From NCBI GenBank assembly GCA_017481205.1, contig JAFUPN010000006.1, forward strand, positions 1 through 50,719: a stretch of DNA of 50,719 bases, given 5' to 3'. Origin of the DNA: Clostridia bacterium (GTDB lineage Bacteria; Bacillota; Clostridia; UMGS1810). Below, piece after piece: positions 16,855 through 26,175 of this stretch. A program made the translations under genes and the position numbers. The notes under the pieces are model-generated. The model worked only from the letters and a program-made list of their open reading frames with translations, had not been told where the DNA came from and did no database searches. The first letter of the stretch is position 1; each line of letters begins with the position of its first letter.

Positions 16855-17829
16855 TTAAAATGCAAGCATTCCTGCCAGCTTAAGTTCTTCCTCGTCAATT
16901 GCCTTTTTCTGCATTGAGAGTCCCTCGTTTACATCGATATCGTCGATTTTGCCATCCTTGATACGAACAACTCTGTCGGACTTACCTTCAAGAAGAAGTT
17001 CAATCGCCTTCTGCCCCATCTGAGCAGCTGTTACTCTGTCACGGCATGTAGGACTGCCGCCACGCTGAATGTGACCGAGGATTGACGCACGGGTAGAAAC
17101 CTTAGTCTCTGCCTCAATCTTCTTAGCCATTTCCATAACATCGCAGTCAACACCCTCGGCAACAACGATAATATGATTTTTCTTGCCTGCCTGCTTTGCT
17201 TCTCTTACGGGCTCCAGCACGTCTTTTTCAAAATCAAAGGGACGCTCGGGGATAAGCACCGTCTCTGCACCTGTTGCAACCGCAACATTAAGCGCAAGAT
17301 AACCTGCGTTTCTTCCCATTACCTCTACCAGGCAGCAACGGCTGTGGCTGGTCATGGTATCTCTGATTTTGTCTATAGCTTCCATAGCCGTATTAAGAGC
17401 TGTATCATAACCGATTGTATATTCACTGCAGGCAATATCATTGTCGATGGTGCCCGGAATACCTATTGTGGGAACACCCTGTCTTGTAAGGGCTCTCGCA
17501 CCCATAAAGCTGCCGTCTCCGCCGATTACTACTATAGCGTCAAGTCCATGCTTTCTGGCGATATCAGCACCTATTTTCTGATACTCCTCCTGCACAAACT
17601 CAATACATCTTGCAGTTGAGAGAATTGTACCGCCGCGCTGAATAATATCACACACACTTCTGGTGGTCATGGGCTCAATCTGCTCCTTAAGGAGACCCTT
17701 GAAGCCATCGTAAATTGCAAACATATTAAGACCGCTTGCAAGACCGCATCTTACCACAGAACGTACTGCTGCATTCATACCCGGTGCGTCACCACCGCTG
17801 GTCAATACTCCGACATTTTTAATTTTCAT
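16855..17829 (-). CDS. pfkA: ATP-dependent 6-phosphofructokinase
   Basis: A 324-residue glycolytic enzyme that phosphorylates fructose 6-phosphate. SGGDAPGMNA is at residues 11-20, GGDGS at 103-107 (Gly104 marks the ATP-using, not PPi-using, type) and the catalytic TIDND at 127-131. MGRNAGYLA and RGGSPT also match bacterial PfkA. AGGAT precedes the ATG. It has its own promoter in the 176-base gap after dnaE. Downstream, a GGGACG/CGTCCC hairpin at 16822-16843 lacks a U-run and may only stabilise the mRNA. Confidence 0.96.
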   Translation of the reverse strand: MKIKNVGVLTSGGDAPGMNAAVRSVVRCGLASGLNMFAIYDGFKGLLKEQIEPMTTRSVCDIIQRGGTILSTARCIEFVQEEYQKIGADIARKHGLDAIVVIGGDGSFMGARALTRQGVPTIGIPGTIDNDIACSEYTIGYDTALNTAMEAIDKIRDTMTSHSRCCLVEVMGRNAGYLALNVAVATGAETVLIPERPFDFEKDVLEPVREAKQAGKKNHIIVVAEGVDCDVMEMAKKIEAETKVSTRASILGHIQRGGSPTCRDRVTAAQMGQKAIELLLEGKSDRVVRIKDGKIDDIDVNEGLSMQKKAIDEEELKLAGMLAF

Positions 17830-17919
17830 ATCTATATCCTGCCTTTCTGTGTCATTAATAATTTGTTGTATAGAATTTATTATTTCTTCAAAAAAATGAT
17901 ATTATCATACATAATACTT

Positions 17920-17948
17920 ATAATATACTATTTTATTCAAAAAATCAA
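17920..17948 (-). promoter_or_regulatory. Promoter of pfkA
   Basis: The minus strand shows TTGATT (17943-17948), a 17-base spacer and TATTAT (17920-17925) in a very AT-rich stretch, about 90 bases before the pfkA start. The match is moderate. Confidence 0.45.
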
Positions 17949-18005
17949 GTATATTTTAATATTGTTATAAAAATCATATTTAATATTGTTAAAAAATCGC
18001 AGAAG

Positions 18006-21000
18006 CTATTTCAGCTTTACATTTTCGTCTCCGAATTTTGCAACAAGCTCATTTATCAGCCCGTTGCATATATGCACACTTTTTGAAGCATCCCCTTTGA
18101 AAACGGTTTTTGTATCTCCGGCATATATATAGATCTCACTTGTCCCAGGGAATTTTTTTGTTACTGCGGTCACTTCATTCATGGCAGATGATTTATCCAC
18201 ACGCACATAAAGCTTTTTAGACGCCGGTATACTCAGACCGGCAAGAGGAATCAGCTTTGACAGAACAAGACTGATGCTGTTTTCTCCCCTCTCGTTTACA
18301 TTTGCCTCGATTAAAGCAACCGTACCCTCGGCAATAAACTGCGAATACCGTGCATAGGTGTTTTCAAAGGCTACAAGCTCTATTTCGGAATCATAATCGC
18401 CAAAGGACATTTCTACAATTACCTTACCGCTTTTGGTTCTTCTCCTGCGAACCGAGGATATGGCTCCGCATATTTTTACAGTGCCACTTACCGAGGGATT
18501 TTCTATTACAGAATAAATACTTGTATCAGAAAAAGCCTTTACGGCGGCAGAATAGTCGTCCAAAGGATGAGATGTGAGGTACATACCGGAAAAATCCTTT
18601 TCGTAAGCAATTTTTTCTGAAGTGGTATAATCCGGCACGGTGCTGTTTATCATACTATCGCTCACAGACTTTTCCTCAGAAGAGTCAAACATACTTATCT
18701 GTCCCAATCCCGCAAGTCCTGCATCATGGGAAGCGAAATCCATCATTTTTTCAAAGCTCATAACCAACGCCTTGCGGTTGGGGTACAGGCTGTCAAAAAC
18801 ACCGCATTTTATGAGAGCATCTATTGTCCGCCTGTTGGTATCATAGTTACTCATACGTATGATGAAATCCGAAAAGGATTTGAACTCACCGTTAGTGGCT
18901 CGTTCTGTCTCCATATCCGCCGGAAACTGCATTCCCACATTTTTGATAGCAGACAGTGCAAAGCGCACATTACCATTCTCAACAGAGAATCTTGCGCAGC
19001 TCCTGTTTACATCCGGAGGCAGGAGTCTGATTCCGTACCGAGCAAAGGAGCGTATATACTTGTTGGTTTTATGGGAATTGCCCATAAGGCTCATAAGCAG
19101 AGCCACGAGAAATTCCACAGGATAATGCTTTTTCAGATATGCTGTCTGGTATGCCACAGTGGCATAGCAGGCTGCATGGGATTTGTTGAAGGCATAGTTG
19201 GCAAAGTCTATGAGGTAGTCGAATATACCGTTGGCACATTTCTCGTCCACTCCCCGTCTCACGGCGCCGTCTATGACAACCCTACCATCCTCAACAAGAC
19301 CGTGAACAAAGATTTTGCGCTCCTTCTCCATGACATCGTGCTTTTTCTTTGCCATGGCACGGCGAACCAGGTCGGCTCTGCCAAAGGAATAGCCTGCAAG
19401 AGAGCGTACAATCTCCATAACCTGCTCCTGATATATAATTGCACCATAGGTAGGATTGAGAATAGGCTCAAGCAGAGGATGCATATATTTAATCTTATCG
19501 GGGTTCTTTACATTTTCAAGAAACTGAGGTATCTGATCCATGGGTCCTGGACGGTAAATAGAGGTGGTGGTGATAATATCCTCAATGCATCCCGGGCGGA
19601 ATTTCTGCATAAAAGAGCGCAGTCCCGGGTTTTCCAGCTGAAACACGCCGTCGGTATCACCTGCAGATATGAGCTCAAAGGTAGGCTTGTCCTCATAGTC
19701 AAGTTTTTTGAGGTCTATATCTATACCCTTGTATTTTCTCACCATATCTATGGTATCGCGGATTACTGTCAGATTGCGAAGTCCAAGAAAATCCATTTTG
19801 AGCAGACCCAGCTGTTCCAAATTGTTCATGGGATACTGAGTCAGAAGTCCGGTATCTCCGGTCTGCAGTGGCACATAGTTCATAAGCGGTGCATCTGCTA
19901 TAACCACACCTGCCGCATGGGTTGAGGTGTTTCGCGGGAAACCCTCCAGAGCCATTGCAGTATCCACCAGAGTGCGTATACGCGAGTCACTGTTGTACAG
20001 CTCCCTGAATTCTCCGCCAAGCTCCAAGGCATCCTTTAGCTTTATGTGAAGCATTTCGGGCACGGATTTTGCCACTTTGTCTACAACAAAGGGCTCAATA
20101 TCCATGACTCTGCCCACATCGCGGATAGCAGCTCTTGCCGCCAGAGTACCGAAGGTTACAATCTGCGAAACCCTGTCTTCGCCATACTTGCGGCTTACAT
20201 AGTCCTTGACCTCATCACGGCGCTCATAGCAGAAGTCTATGTCAATATCGGGCATAGACACACGCTCGGGATTCAGAAAGCGCTCAAAAATCAAATCATA
20301 TTTAATAGGGTCAATCTCGGTTATATCAAGGCAGTATGCCACAAGACTTCCTGCCGCAGAGCCTCTGCCGGGACCCACCATTATGCCGTTGCTCTTTGCA
20401 TAGGCAATAAAATCCCACACAATGAGAAAATAATCGGTATAGCCCATGCTCTCTATGACGGACAGTTCATAATCCAGTCTGCTTTTCAGCTTGTCTGTAA
20501 CAGTGCCGTATTTTTTTGCCGCACCATCAAGACAAAGCTTTTTCAGGTAGTCCTTATGTGATAGCTCTGTATCCGGCTTTGCCGCAGGCAGATGCATACG
20601 TTCAAAATCCGGTGCACCGTGGCATCTTTGGGCGATAAGCTCTGTATTTGCAATTGCCTGAGGATATTTTACAAAGAGGTCTGCCATCTCCTGCTCACTC
20701 TTGAGATAAAACTCCTCTCCCTCCATCTTCATTCTGTTGGTATCGCTGAGCTTTTTACCTGTCTGCACACAGGTGAGTACATCCTGCAGAAAGGCATCGT
20801 CCCTGTCCACATAGTGCACATCGTTTGTAGCAACAAGACCTATGCCGCATTTTTCAGCTACCTCTGCAAGCGGTTCAATAAGTCGGACCTCCTCCGCAAT
20901 ACCGTGATTCTGTATTTCTATAAAAAAATTGTCCCTGCCGAAAATTGATATATACTGCTCTGCTTTTTTTACTGCGGCATCTATGCCGCCCCGTAAAAAC

Positions 21001-21434
21001 GCCTGAGGCACATCTCCTCTCAAGCATCCGCTGAGGGCTATGAGGCCCTTGCTGTATGTGCCCAAAAGCTCCATATCAACTCTCGGCTTATAATAATACC
21101 CCTCTGTAAAGCCCCGGGACACCAGTGCCATAAGGTTTCGGTAGCCTTCGTCCGTCTCCGCAAGGAGCACAAGATGACCATATGCCGAGTCAATACCATG
21201 GATTTTGTCGTACCTGGTACGCGGAGCGGTGTATACCTCGCAGCCTATTACCGGGTGAAGCCTCCTTTTTTTGGCAGCAGAAAATAAATCCACAGCGCCA
21301 TACATAACTCCATGGTCTGTAATGGCAATTGAGGACATATTTTTCTCCTTGGCGCGGTCAAGCAGCTTATCTATATCCGCCGCACCGTCAAGAAGGCTGT
21401 ATTGGGTATGAACATGAAGATGTACAAAACCCAT
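18006..21434 (-). CDS. dnaE: DNA polymerase III alpha subunit (DnaE type)
   Basis: A 1142-residue replicative polymerase subunit. It opens with the PHP domain (HLHVHTQYSLLDG, residues 5-17; ITDHG near 40). The C-family palm carries the catalytic PDIDIDF near residue 395 and GPGRGSAAGS before it. A helix-hairpin-helix region and an OB fold (VKICGAISSVRRRRTKSGK) follow. It lacks an inserted 3'-5' exonuclease domain, so it is DnaE rather than PolC. AAGGAG precedes the ATG. It lies 18 bases after whiA, and dnaE next to pfkA is a familiar Clostridia arrangement. Confidence 0.96.
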   Translation of the reverse strand: MGFVHLHVHTQYSLLDGAADIDKLLDRAKEKNMSSIAITDHGVMYGAVDLFSAAKKRRLHPVIGCEVYTAPRTRYDKIHGIDSAYGHLVLLAETDEGYRNLMALVSRGFTEGYYYKPRVDMELLGTYSKGLIALSGCLRGDVPQAFLRGGIDAAVKKAEQYISIFGRDNFFIEIQNHGIAEEVRLIEPLAEVAEKCGIGLVATNDVHYVDRDDAFLQDVLTCVQTGKKLSDTNRMKMEGEEFYLKSEQEMADLFVKYPQAIANTELIAQRCHGAPDFERMHLPAAKPDTELSHKDYLKKLCLDGAAKKYGTVTDKLKSRLDYELSVIESMGYTDYFLIVWDFIAYAKSNGIMVGPGRGSAAGSLVAYCLDITEIDPIKYDLIFERFLNPERVSMPDIDIDFCYERRDEVKDYVSRKYGEDRVSQIVTFGTLAARAAIRDVGRVMDIEPFVVDKVAKSVPEMLHIKLKDALELGGEFRELYNSDSRIRTLVDTAMALEGFPRNTSTHAAGVVIADAPLMNYVPLQTGDTGLLTQYPMNNLEQLGLLKMDFLGLRNLTVIRDTIDMVRKYKGIDIDLKKLDYEDKPTFELISAGDTDGVFQLENPGLRSFMQKFRPGCIEDIITTTSIYRPGPMDQIPQFLENVKNPDKIKYMHPLLEPILNPTYGAIIYQEQVMEIVRSLAGYSFGRADLVRRAMAKKKHDVMEKERKIFVHGLVEDGRVVIDGAVRRGVDEKCANGIFDYLIDFANYAFNKSHAACYATVAYQTAYLKKHYPVEFLVALLMSLMGNSHKTNKYIRSFARYGIRLLPPDVNRSCARFSVENGNVRFALSAIKNVGMQFPADMETERATNGEFKSFSDFIIRMSNYDTNRRTIDALIKCGVFDSLYPNRKALVMSFEKMMDFASHDAGLAGLGQISMFDSSEEKSVSDSMINSTVPDYTTSEKIAYEKDFSGMYLTSHPLDDYSAAVKAFSDTSIYSVIENPSVSGTVKICGAISSVRRRRTKSGKVIVEMSFGDYDSEIELVAFENTYARYSQFIAEGTVALIEANVNERGENSISLVLSKLIPLAGLSIPASKKLYVRVDKSSAMNEVTAVTKKFPGTSEIYIYAGDTKTVFKGDASKSVHICNGLINELVAKFGDENVKLK

Positions 21435-21452
21435 GATTTACCCGTCTCCTTA

Positions 21453-22385
21453 TTATATATTATTTGCAATATCCATCAGCTTACGTAGTCTGTGATTAAC
21501 TCCCGATTTTCCTATAGGAGGATTCAGCATTTCTCCAAGCTCCTTTAAAGAATGCTCCCGGTATTCAAGACGAAGCCTGCCTATGTCCTGCAAGCTGTCG
21601 GGCAGGGTTTCAAAAACCCCCTTATCCATAAGCTTCTGTATGCAGGCCGCCTGTTCAAAGGATGCGTCTACGGTTTTGTTAAGATTTGCCGTCTCACAAT
21701 TGATGGTTCGGTTGATTTTGTTGCGCATTTCCTTTACGATTTTTGCATTGTGATATTCCATAAGAGAATTTACCGCACCGAGAACCGTTAGCACATCGGT
21801 TATTATATCACTGCTTTTGTAGTACAGGACATATTTTGACTTTCTGATAACCGTTTTTGCGGGGATTCCCAACTCTTCAAGCAAAACAGAAAATTCGTTT
21901 GACAAGCTGTAATGGCTGGTGGCAAACTCAAGATGATAGTTTTTCTGCGGATTCATAACCGAGCCGCAGGTAAGGAATGATCCCCGGGCAAATGCCGCCT
22001 TACGCTCCCGGGTGACAACAAGCTTGGGGTCTATATGAAAGCTGACAAAGCTGTTTATACTATTGTTTTCGTCTATAAGATAGGTTGCCTTAAAAAGTTT
22101 TTCTATATCCTCTTTGTTTTCAACAACAACCTCATAGTTGGTAATCTTATCAGATATTTTTTTGATTTTTATTCTGGAGCTCACCGCCAGAGCTCCTTTC
22201 ATAAGCGAATAAGCTCTGCGGGAAATTTTCGGATTTTCGCTGACTATAGAAAATATGTATTTTCCTTCAATTTTTCTGAGCTTTCCGCCGAAGCATATCA
22301 TTGCGGCAAGCTCGCTTATCGCCGCATGTTCGCGGGTATATTCCTTTTGTATAATTTCGTTTTTTACATCCGATGAAAATGACAT
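21453..22385 (-). CDS. whiA: DNA-binding protein WhiA
   Basis: A 310-residue protein with a degenerate LAGLIDADG endonuclease-like N-terminal domain and a C-terminal helix-turn-helix (LKELGEMLNPPIGKSGVNHRLRKL). WhiA is a cell-division and chromosome-organisation regulator in Gram-positive bacteria. The start at 22385 (MSFSSDVKNEI) was chosen because AAAGGCGGTG precedes it and homologues begin this way. A longer in-frame reading to 22487 only runs through the upstream glycyl-radical remnant. In most Firmicutes whiA follows yvcK directly; here a YitT gene and the remnant intervene. Confidence 0.93.
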   Translation of the reverse strand: MSFSSDVKNEIIQKEYTREHAAISELAAMICFGGKLRKIEGKYIFSIVSENPKISRRAYSLMKGALAVSSRIKIKKISDKITNYEVVVENKEDIEKLFKATYLIDENNSINSFVSFHIDPKLVVTRERKAAFARGSFLTCGSVMNPQKNYHLEFATSHYSLSNEFSVLLEELGIPAKTVIRKSKYVLYYKSSDIITDVLTVLGAVNSLMEYHNAKIVKEMRNKINRTINCETANLNKTVDASFEQAACIQKLMDKGVFETLPDSLQDIGRLRLEYREHSLKELGEMLNPPIGKSGVNHRLRKLMDIANNI

Positions 22386-22411
22386 ATAAACACCGCCTTT
22401 CTGTATATCTA

Positions 22412-22582
22412 TTATCTCACTGTACGGCTGATTACCTCTTCCTGCTGCTCTGCAGTAAGATGTACAAACCTTTCGCTGTATCCGCAAATGCGGACAACTA
22501 TATCAGTATGCCTCTCAAGATGCTTTTGTGCCTCACGCAACAGTTTGCTGTCAAGCAGATTATTTAATGTTTTTGATTTCAT
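22412..22582 (-). pseudogene. C-terminal remnant of a glycyl-radical enzyme (pyruvate formate-lyase-like)
   Basis: An open frame of 56 codons ends at 22412. Its last 45 residues read like the C-terminus of a glycyl-radical enzyme: LREAQKHLERHTDIVVRICG then YSERFVHLTAEQQEEVISRT. The RICGYS core matches the radical-glycine motif (RVSGYAVRF in pyruvate formate-lyase, RVAGYS in related lyases). The rest of the roughly 750-residue enzyme is absent; upstream in the same frame a stop occurs at 22592-22594 inside the YitT gene, whose end it overlaps. It is best explained as a remnant left by a deletion or insertion. A short functional radical-domain protein of the YfiD type is less likely, because this piece is far shorter and has no ribosome site. 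Confidence 0.75.
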
Positions 22583-23177
22583 TGTGTCGAATTATTCCTA
22601 TTACAAAGTCAATACCGAATGTTTTAATTAATAATCCTGCAAAAGAACTCAAAAGAATTATGTACCCGGATAAAAGGCCGCCGATAATTACTATCAGAAA
22701 ATCTGTTATCAAAAGGGCTTTTCCTATGTTTATTTTTGAATATTTCCTTACAATCAACGCAATAATATCCCTACCGCCGGAGCTTGATTCTACATAAAAC
22801 ATGATTCCGCTTGCCAAAGCAATTAAAGCTGCTCCTGCAACGGAAGATAAAAAAATGTCAGAAACAAGCATTGTGCCGTTAGCAAGTATTTTTTCAAATA
22901 CACCAATAAAAACCGTGGTTAATGCAGAGCCGACAAAAGTCTTAATTGCCATATTCTTTCCTAAAACAGCAAATGCAGCTATCAATAAAGAAAAATTGAT
23001 TATAACTAAAATCGTTCCCGGCGAAAACGATAAATACTCGTTGAGTATTACAGAAATTCCGCTTGTTCCGCCAAGCAGCAGTTCATGAGGAAATATAAAA
23101 ACAACGGTTGCCATTGCATATAAAACGCTTCCTAAAACAATAAAAAGATAATTTATAAATTCTTTCTTCATTTTCAT
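22560..23177 (-). CDS. Short YitT-family membrane protein
   Basis: A 205-residue integral membrane protein with about five or six spans and the family motifs GGTSGISVILN (residues 36-46) and SSGGRDIIA (near 133). YitT proteins are usually about 280 residues and end in a soluble DUF2179 domain; this one ends just after the membrane part (GIDFVIGIIRHNEIKNIK). The function of the family is not established. AGGAG precedes the ATG. The gene is richer in A/T than its neighbours and sits between yvcK and whiA, which are normally adjacent, so it may have arrived by transfer together with the event that truncated the glycyl-radical gene. Confidence 0.8.
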   Translation of the reverse strand: MKMKKEFINYLFIVLGSVLYAMATVVFIFPHELLLGGTSGISVILNEYLSFSPGTILVIINFSLLIAAFAVLGKNMAIKTFVGSALTTVFIGVFEKILANGTMLVSDIFLSSVAGAALIALASGIMFYVESSSGGRDIIALIVRKYSKINIGKALLITDFLIVIIGGLLSGYIILLSSFAGLLIKTFGIDFVIGIIRHNEIKNIK

Positions 23178-23331
23178 ATTTTCTCCTATTATAATTTTAC
23201 AATAGTTCTATTACGAAATACCTGTTTCTTTTTATAATGTGGTCGAAAATCGCCATAAGCGTGCAAAGAACATTCATATCAAGTCCAACAAAACATATCA
23301 AGAACTCTTGAAAAGAATTCATATCGACAAA

Positions 23332-23361
23332 ATGACAATCTTCAATGATGAAAATTGTCAT
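23332..23361 (-). terminator. Weak terminator-like hairpin after yvcK
   Basis: ATGACAAT (23332-23339) pairs with ATTGTCAT (23354-23361), with an inner TTC/GAA pairing. On the minus strand only four U residues follow. It lies 13 bases past the yvcK stop codon in a 196-base AT-rich gap where no other gene is supported. Confidence 0.4.
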
Positions 23362-23373
23362 TTATTATCTTTT

Positions 23374-24348
23374 TTATTCCAGTGCAAGCTTGAGTATCAC
23401 CTGAGCAAGTCTTATATAATCGTGGCGGAGAATCATCTTTTCTTCATCCTTATACAAAAGGTCCTCGGTAATAAGCTCTGTAGGAATATCTTCAAAATTT
23501 TCTCTGTCAACCCTTACATAATTTGCATTCTGGCTGAGATATTTTTTTAACGCATCCTCGGACACCGGAGCAGAATTTGCAATGCAATAATCAATACAAT
23601 TGCACCCCATATGCTCACAAAGTGCATTCAGATGGTCGGACACAGAATATCCGTCTGTCTCTCCAGGCTGGGTCATAACGTTGCATACATAGACCTTTTT
23701 TGCCGCAGAATTGGCAATGGCAAAGGCTATGCCGTCTACAAGCACATTGGGAATAATACTTGTATACAAGCTGCCGGGACCGAGGATGACTATATCCGCA
23801 TCGTTTATTGCCTTGATGCATCTGTCAAAGGCTCTCACATCCGCAGGCTCAAGCTCAATACGCTCTATAGAAGTATTCTGCGAAACAGCCTCCTCAGGGA
23901 TATGAGATTCTCCCATAATAACACTGCCATTTTTAAGAATACCCTTGAGATTTACATTATCCTTGGTAACGGGAAGCACATTGCCCGTTACTGCAAGCAC
24001 GGAGCTCATCTTCTCAATTGCGGTTTCAAAATCACCGGAAAGGTCACACATTGCCGCAAGAAAAAGATTGCCGAAAGACTGACCACTTAATCTGCCGGAC
24101 TTGAACCGATAGCGGAACAGCTCCTTCATAAGAGGCTCTGCCTCGGCAAGAGCGGTAAGGCAGTTGCGTATATCTCCGGGAGGGAGAATATGCAAATCCT
24201 CTCTTATCATGCCGCTGCCGCCTCCGTCGTCGGCAACGGTTACAATAACATCTATATTTTTTGTGTACAGCTTGATGCCGCGCAGCATTGTGGAAAGTCC
24301 TGTGCCGCCGCCTACTGCCACAACCTTTATATCAGAAATTCGTTTCAT
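23374..24348 (-). CDS. yvcK: YvcK family protein (gluconeogenesis factor, CofD-like fold)
   Basis: A 324-residue Rossmann-type protein that binds UDP-sugars in Bacillus and links central carbon flow to cell-wall synthesis. Motifs: VVAVGGGTGLSTMLRGIK at residues 9-26, VTVADDGGGSG near 36-46 (family consensus DDGGSSG) and GPGSLYTSIIPN near 190. AAGGAA precedes the ATG. It lies 20 bases after rapZ, the normal partner. The product is cytoplasmic or associated with the cell periphery. Confidence 0.95.
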   Translation of the reverse strand: MKRISDIKVVAVGGGTGLSTMLRGIKLYTKNIDVIVTVADDGGGSGMIREDLHILPPGDIRNCLTALAEAEPLMKELFRYRFKSGRLSGQSFGNLFLAAMCDLSGDFETAIEKMSSVLAVTGNVLPVTKDNVNLKGILKNGSVIMGESHIPEEAVSQNTSIERIELEPADVRAFDRCIKAINDADIVILGPGSLYTSIIPNVLVDGIAFAIANSAAKKVYVCNVMTQPGETDGYSVSDHLNALCEHMGCNCIDYCIANSAPVSEDALKKYLSQNANYVRVDRENFEDIPTELITEDLLYKDEEKMILRHDYIRLAQVILKLALE

Positions 24349-24368
24349 TATACATATTTCCTTCCGGA

Positions 24369-25238
24369 TTAATGAGCAACCCTGTCTTTGTTTATATCCC
24401 TATGGCTGGCAAAGGTGTTGTAGCCGTTATCGGTAAGATACTTTGCAAGCTCATTTGCAACGGTAACACTGCGATGCTTACCGCCGGTACATCCTATAGC
24501 TATAACCAGATTGGACTTGCCCTCATTGATATAATTGGGAAGCAAAAAGCTTATCATATCATTGAGCCTGTTTACAAAATCCTTTGACAGCTCGAAGCTG
24601 AGCACATACTCAAAAACCTCTCTGTCAAGACCTGTTTTTTCCTTAAGCTCGGGTATGTAAAAGGGATTGGGCAAAAATCTCACATCAAATACCAAATCCG
24701 CATCCATAGGTATACCATACTTAAAGCCGAAGGACATCACATTTACCGAGATTGTGTTTCTCTCATTTACTCCCTCGGTAAAAACAGTTGTGATATAGTC
24801 CTTAAGCTGCTTCGGCTTCATATTTGAGGTGTCAACAATATAGCTTGCACGGCTTCTGACATCCTTTACCAAAGCTCGCTCCGCCTCTATGCCCTCAAGA
24901 ACGCTTCCACTGCTTAAGGGATGATTTCTGCGGCTTTCCTTATATCTCTTCACAAGCACCTGGCTGTCTGCATCAAGAAAAAGAATTTCGCATTTTCCGT
25001 TGGCACTTTCAAACTCGTCAATGCAGCTGCACAGCTCGCTGTACATACTGGCACTGCGTGTATCAATAGCAAAAGCAATCTTGCTGAGACCACTATCGGA
25101 CTGAGAAAGAACCTCTGCCACCTTTGAAAAAAGCTTTGGGGGCATATTGTCTATGCAGTAATATCCGATGTCTTCAAAAATTTTTATTGCCTGGCTTTTT
25201 CCGGCACCTGACATGCCGGTTATGATAACAAATTTCAC
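24369..25238 (-). CDS. rapZ: Nucleotide-binding protein RapZ/YvcJ
   Basis: A 289-residue P-loop protein: GMSGAGKS at residues 8-15, CIDNMPP near 28-34, and the C-terminal GCTGGKHRSV sequence typical of RapZ/YvcJ. In E. coli RapZ directs decay of the GlmZ small RNA; in Firmicutes YvcJ is a nucleotide-binding protein of less certain role. The start is GTG, supported by GGGGGAT upstream. It lies 10 bases after murB and 20 bases before yvcK in the conserved cluster. Confidence 0.95.
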   Translation of the reverse strand: MKFVIITGMSGAGKSQAIKIFEDIGYYCIDNMPPKLFSKVAEVLSQSDSGLSKIAFAIDTRSASMYSELCSCIDEFESANGKCEILFLDADSQVLVKRYKESRRNHPLSSGSVLEGIEAERALVKDVRSRASYIVDTSNMKPKQLKDYITTVFTEGVNERNTISVNVMSFGFKYGIPMDADLVFDVRFLPNPFYIPELKEKTGLDREVFEYVLSFELSKDFVNRLNDMISFLLPNYINEGKSNLVIAIGCTGGKHRSVTVANELAKYLTDNGYNTFASHRDINKDRVAH

Positions 25239-25248
25239 ACATATCCCC

Positions 25249-26154
25249 CTAACCCAGATATTTTACTTCTGTTTCCAGCTTCACTCCGAATTTATCAAAA
25301 ACAACATTTTGTGTATGCTCAATAAGCCTGAGCACATCTTCACAGGTTGCACCACCGGTATTGATAATAAAACCGCTGTGCTTTTCCGAAACACAGGCTC
25401 CTCCGATGACAGCTCCTTTAAGACCAGCATCCTCTATAAGCTTGCCTGCAAAGTAGCCCTCGGGCCGCTTGAAGGTACTGCCTGCACTGGGATATTCCAG
25501 AGGCTGCTTGGTACGGCGTCTGTTGTTAAAATCCACCATAAGTGCCTCTATATCATCCTTGTTGCCTTGCTTTAGCTCCATAACTGACGAAAGCACAATT
25601 CCTCCGTCGGCAAAAACACTTCTGCGGTAGCCGAAGCAATGATCCTGGCCCTTGATTTCCTTTATATTTCCATCGGTATCCAGATATGCTGTGCTGACTA
25701 CAACATCCTTCATCTCTCCGCCATAGGCTCCGGCGTTCATATACACAGCTCCGCCGAGAGTACCGGGTATTCCTGAGGCAAACTCAAGTCCGGCAAGACT
25801 GTTGCTTGCGGCGATATTTGCAATTCTGGCAAGAGTAGCTCCTGCCATGGCATTAATCCTATTTCCCTGAACCGTAACATCAGACATATTCCTGCCGATA
25901 TTTACAACAATCCCTCTGTAGCCTTTATCCGCAACAAGCAAATTTGAACCGTTGCCGGTTACAAAGTATGGGATGCTCTCCGATTTTGCAAAATCAACAA
26001 CCGCAGCTACCTGCCCGCCGCTGCACGTGGTTACAAAGAAATCTGCATTTCCGCCTATTCTGAATGTACAGTGCTTGCTCATAGGTTCATCTGTAAGTAC
26101 ATTTTCTGCTCCAAGCAGTTTATTCAGTTGTGCTAATACAAGCTCTCTGTTCAT
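25249..26154 (-). CDS. murB: UDP-N-acetylmuramate dehydrogenase
   Basis: A 301-residue FAD enzyme that reduces UDP-GlcNAc-enolpyruvate to UDP-MurNAc in peptidoglycan synthesis. GNGSNLLVADKG (FAD site) is near residue 55, YPSAGSTFKRP (catalytic serine region) near 222, and LIEDAGLKG follows. It is of the type IIb, short Gram-positive form. The second ATG (26154) is preferred because GGAG lies six bases before it; the first ATG directly abuts GGAG. It lies between glcK and rapZ. Confidence 0.95.
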   Translation of the reverse strand: MNRELVLAQLNKLLGAENVLTDEPMSKHCTFRIGGNADFFVTTCSGGQVAAVVDFAKSESIPYFVTGNGSNLLVADKGYRGIVVNIGRNMSDVTVQGNRINAMAGATLARIANIAASNSLAGLEFASGIPGTLGGAVYMNAGAYGGEMKDVVVSTAYLDTDGNIKEIKGQDHCFGYRRSVFADGGIVLSSVMELKQGNKDDIEALMVDFNNRRRTKQPLEYPSAGSTFKRPEGYFAGKLIEDAGLKGAVIGGACVSEKHSGFIINTGGATCEDVLRLIEHTQNVVFDKFGVKLETEVKYLG

Positions 26155-26175
26155 ATACATCTCCGGATTATTTTA

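Noticed and set aside
23178..23200. TATAAT just before yitT as its promoter
   Set aside because: It overlaps the ribosome site, leaving almost no leader, and no -35 box is correctly spaced.
23239..23550. Plus-strand open frame of 103 codons opposite the yvcK end and the following gap
   Set aside because: More than half lies antisense to yvcK, which has full family motifs. There is no ribosome site and no recognisable product.
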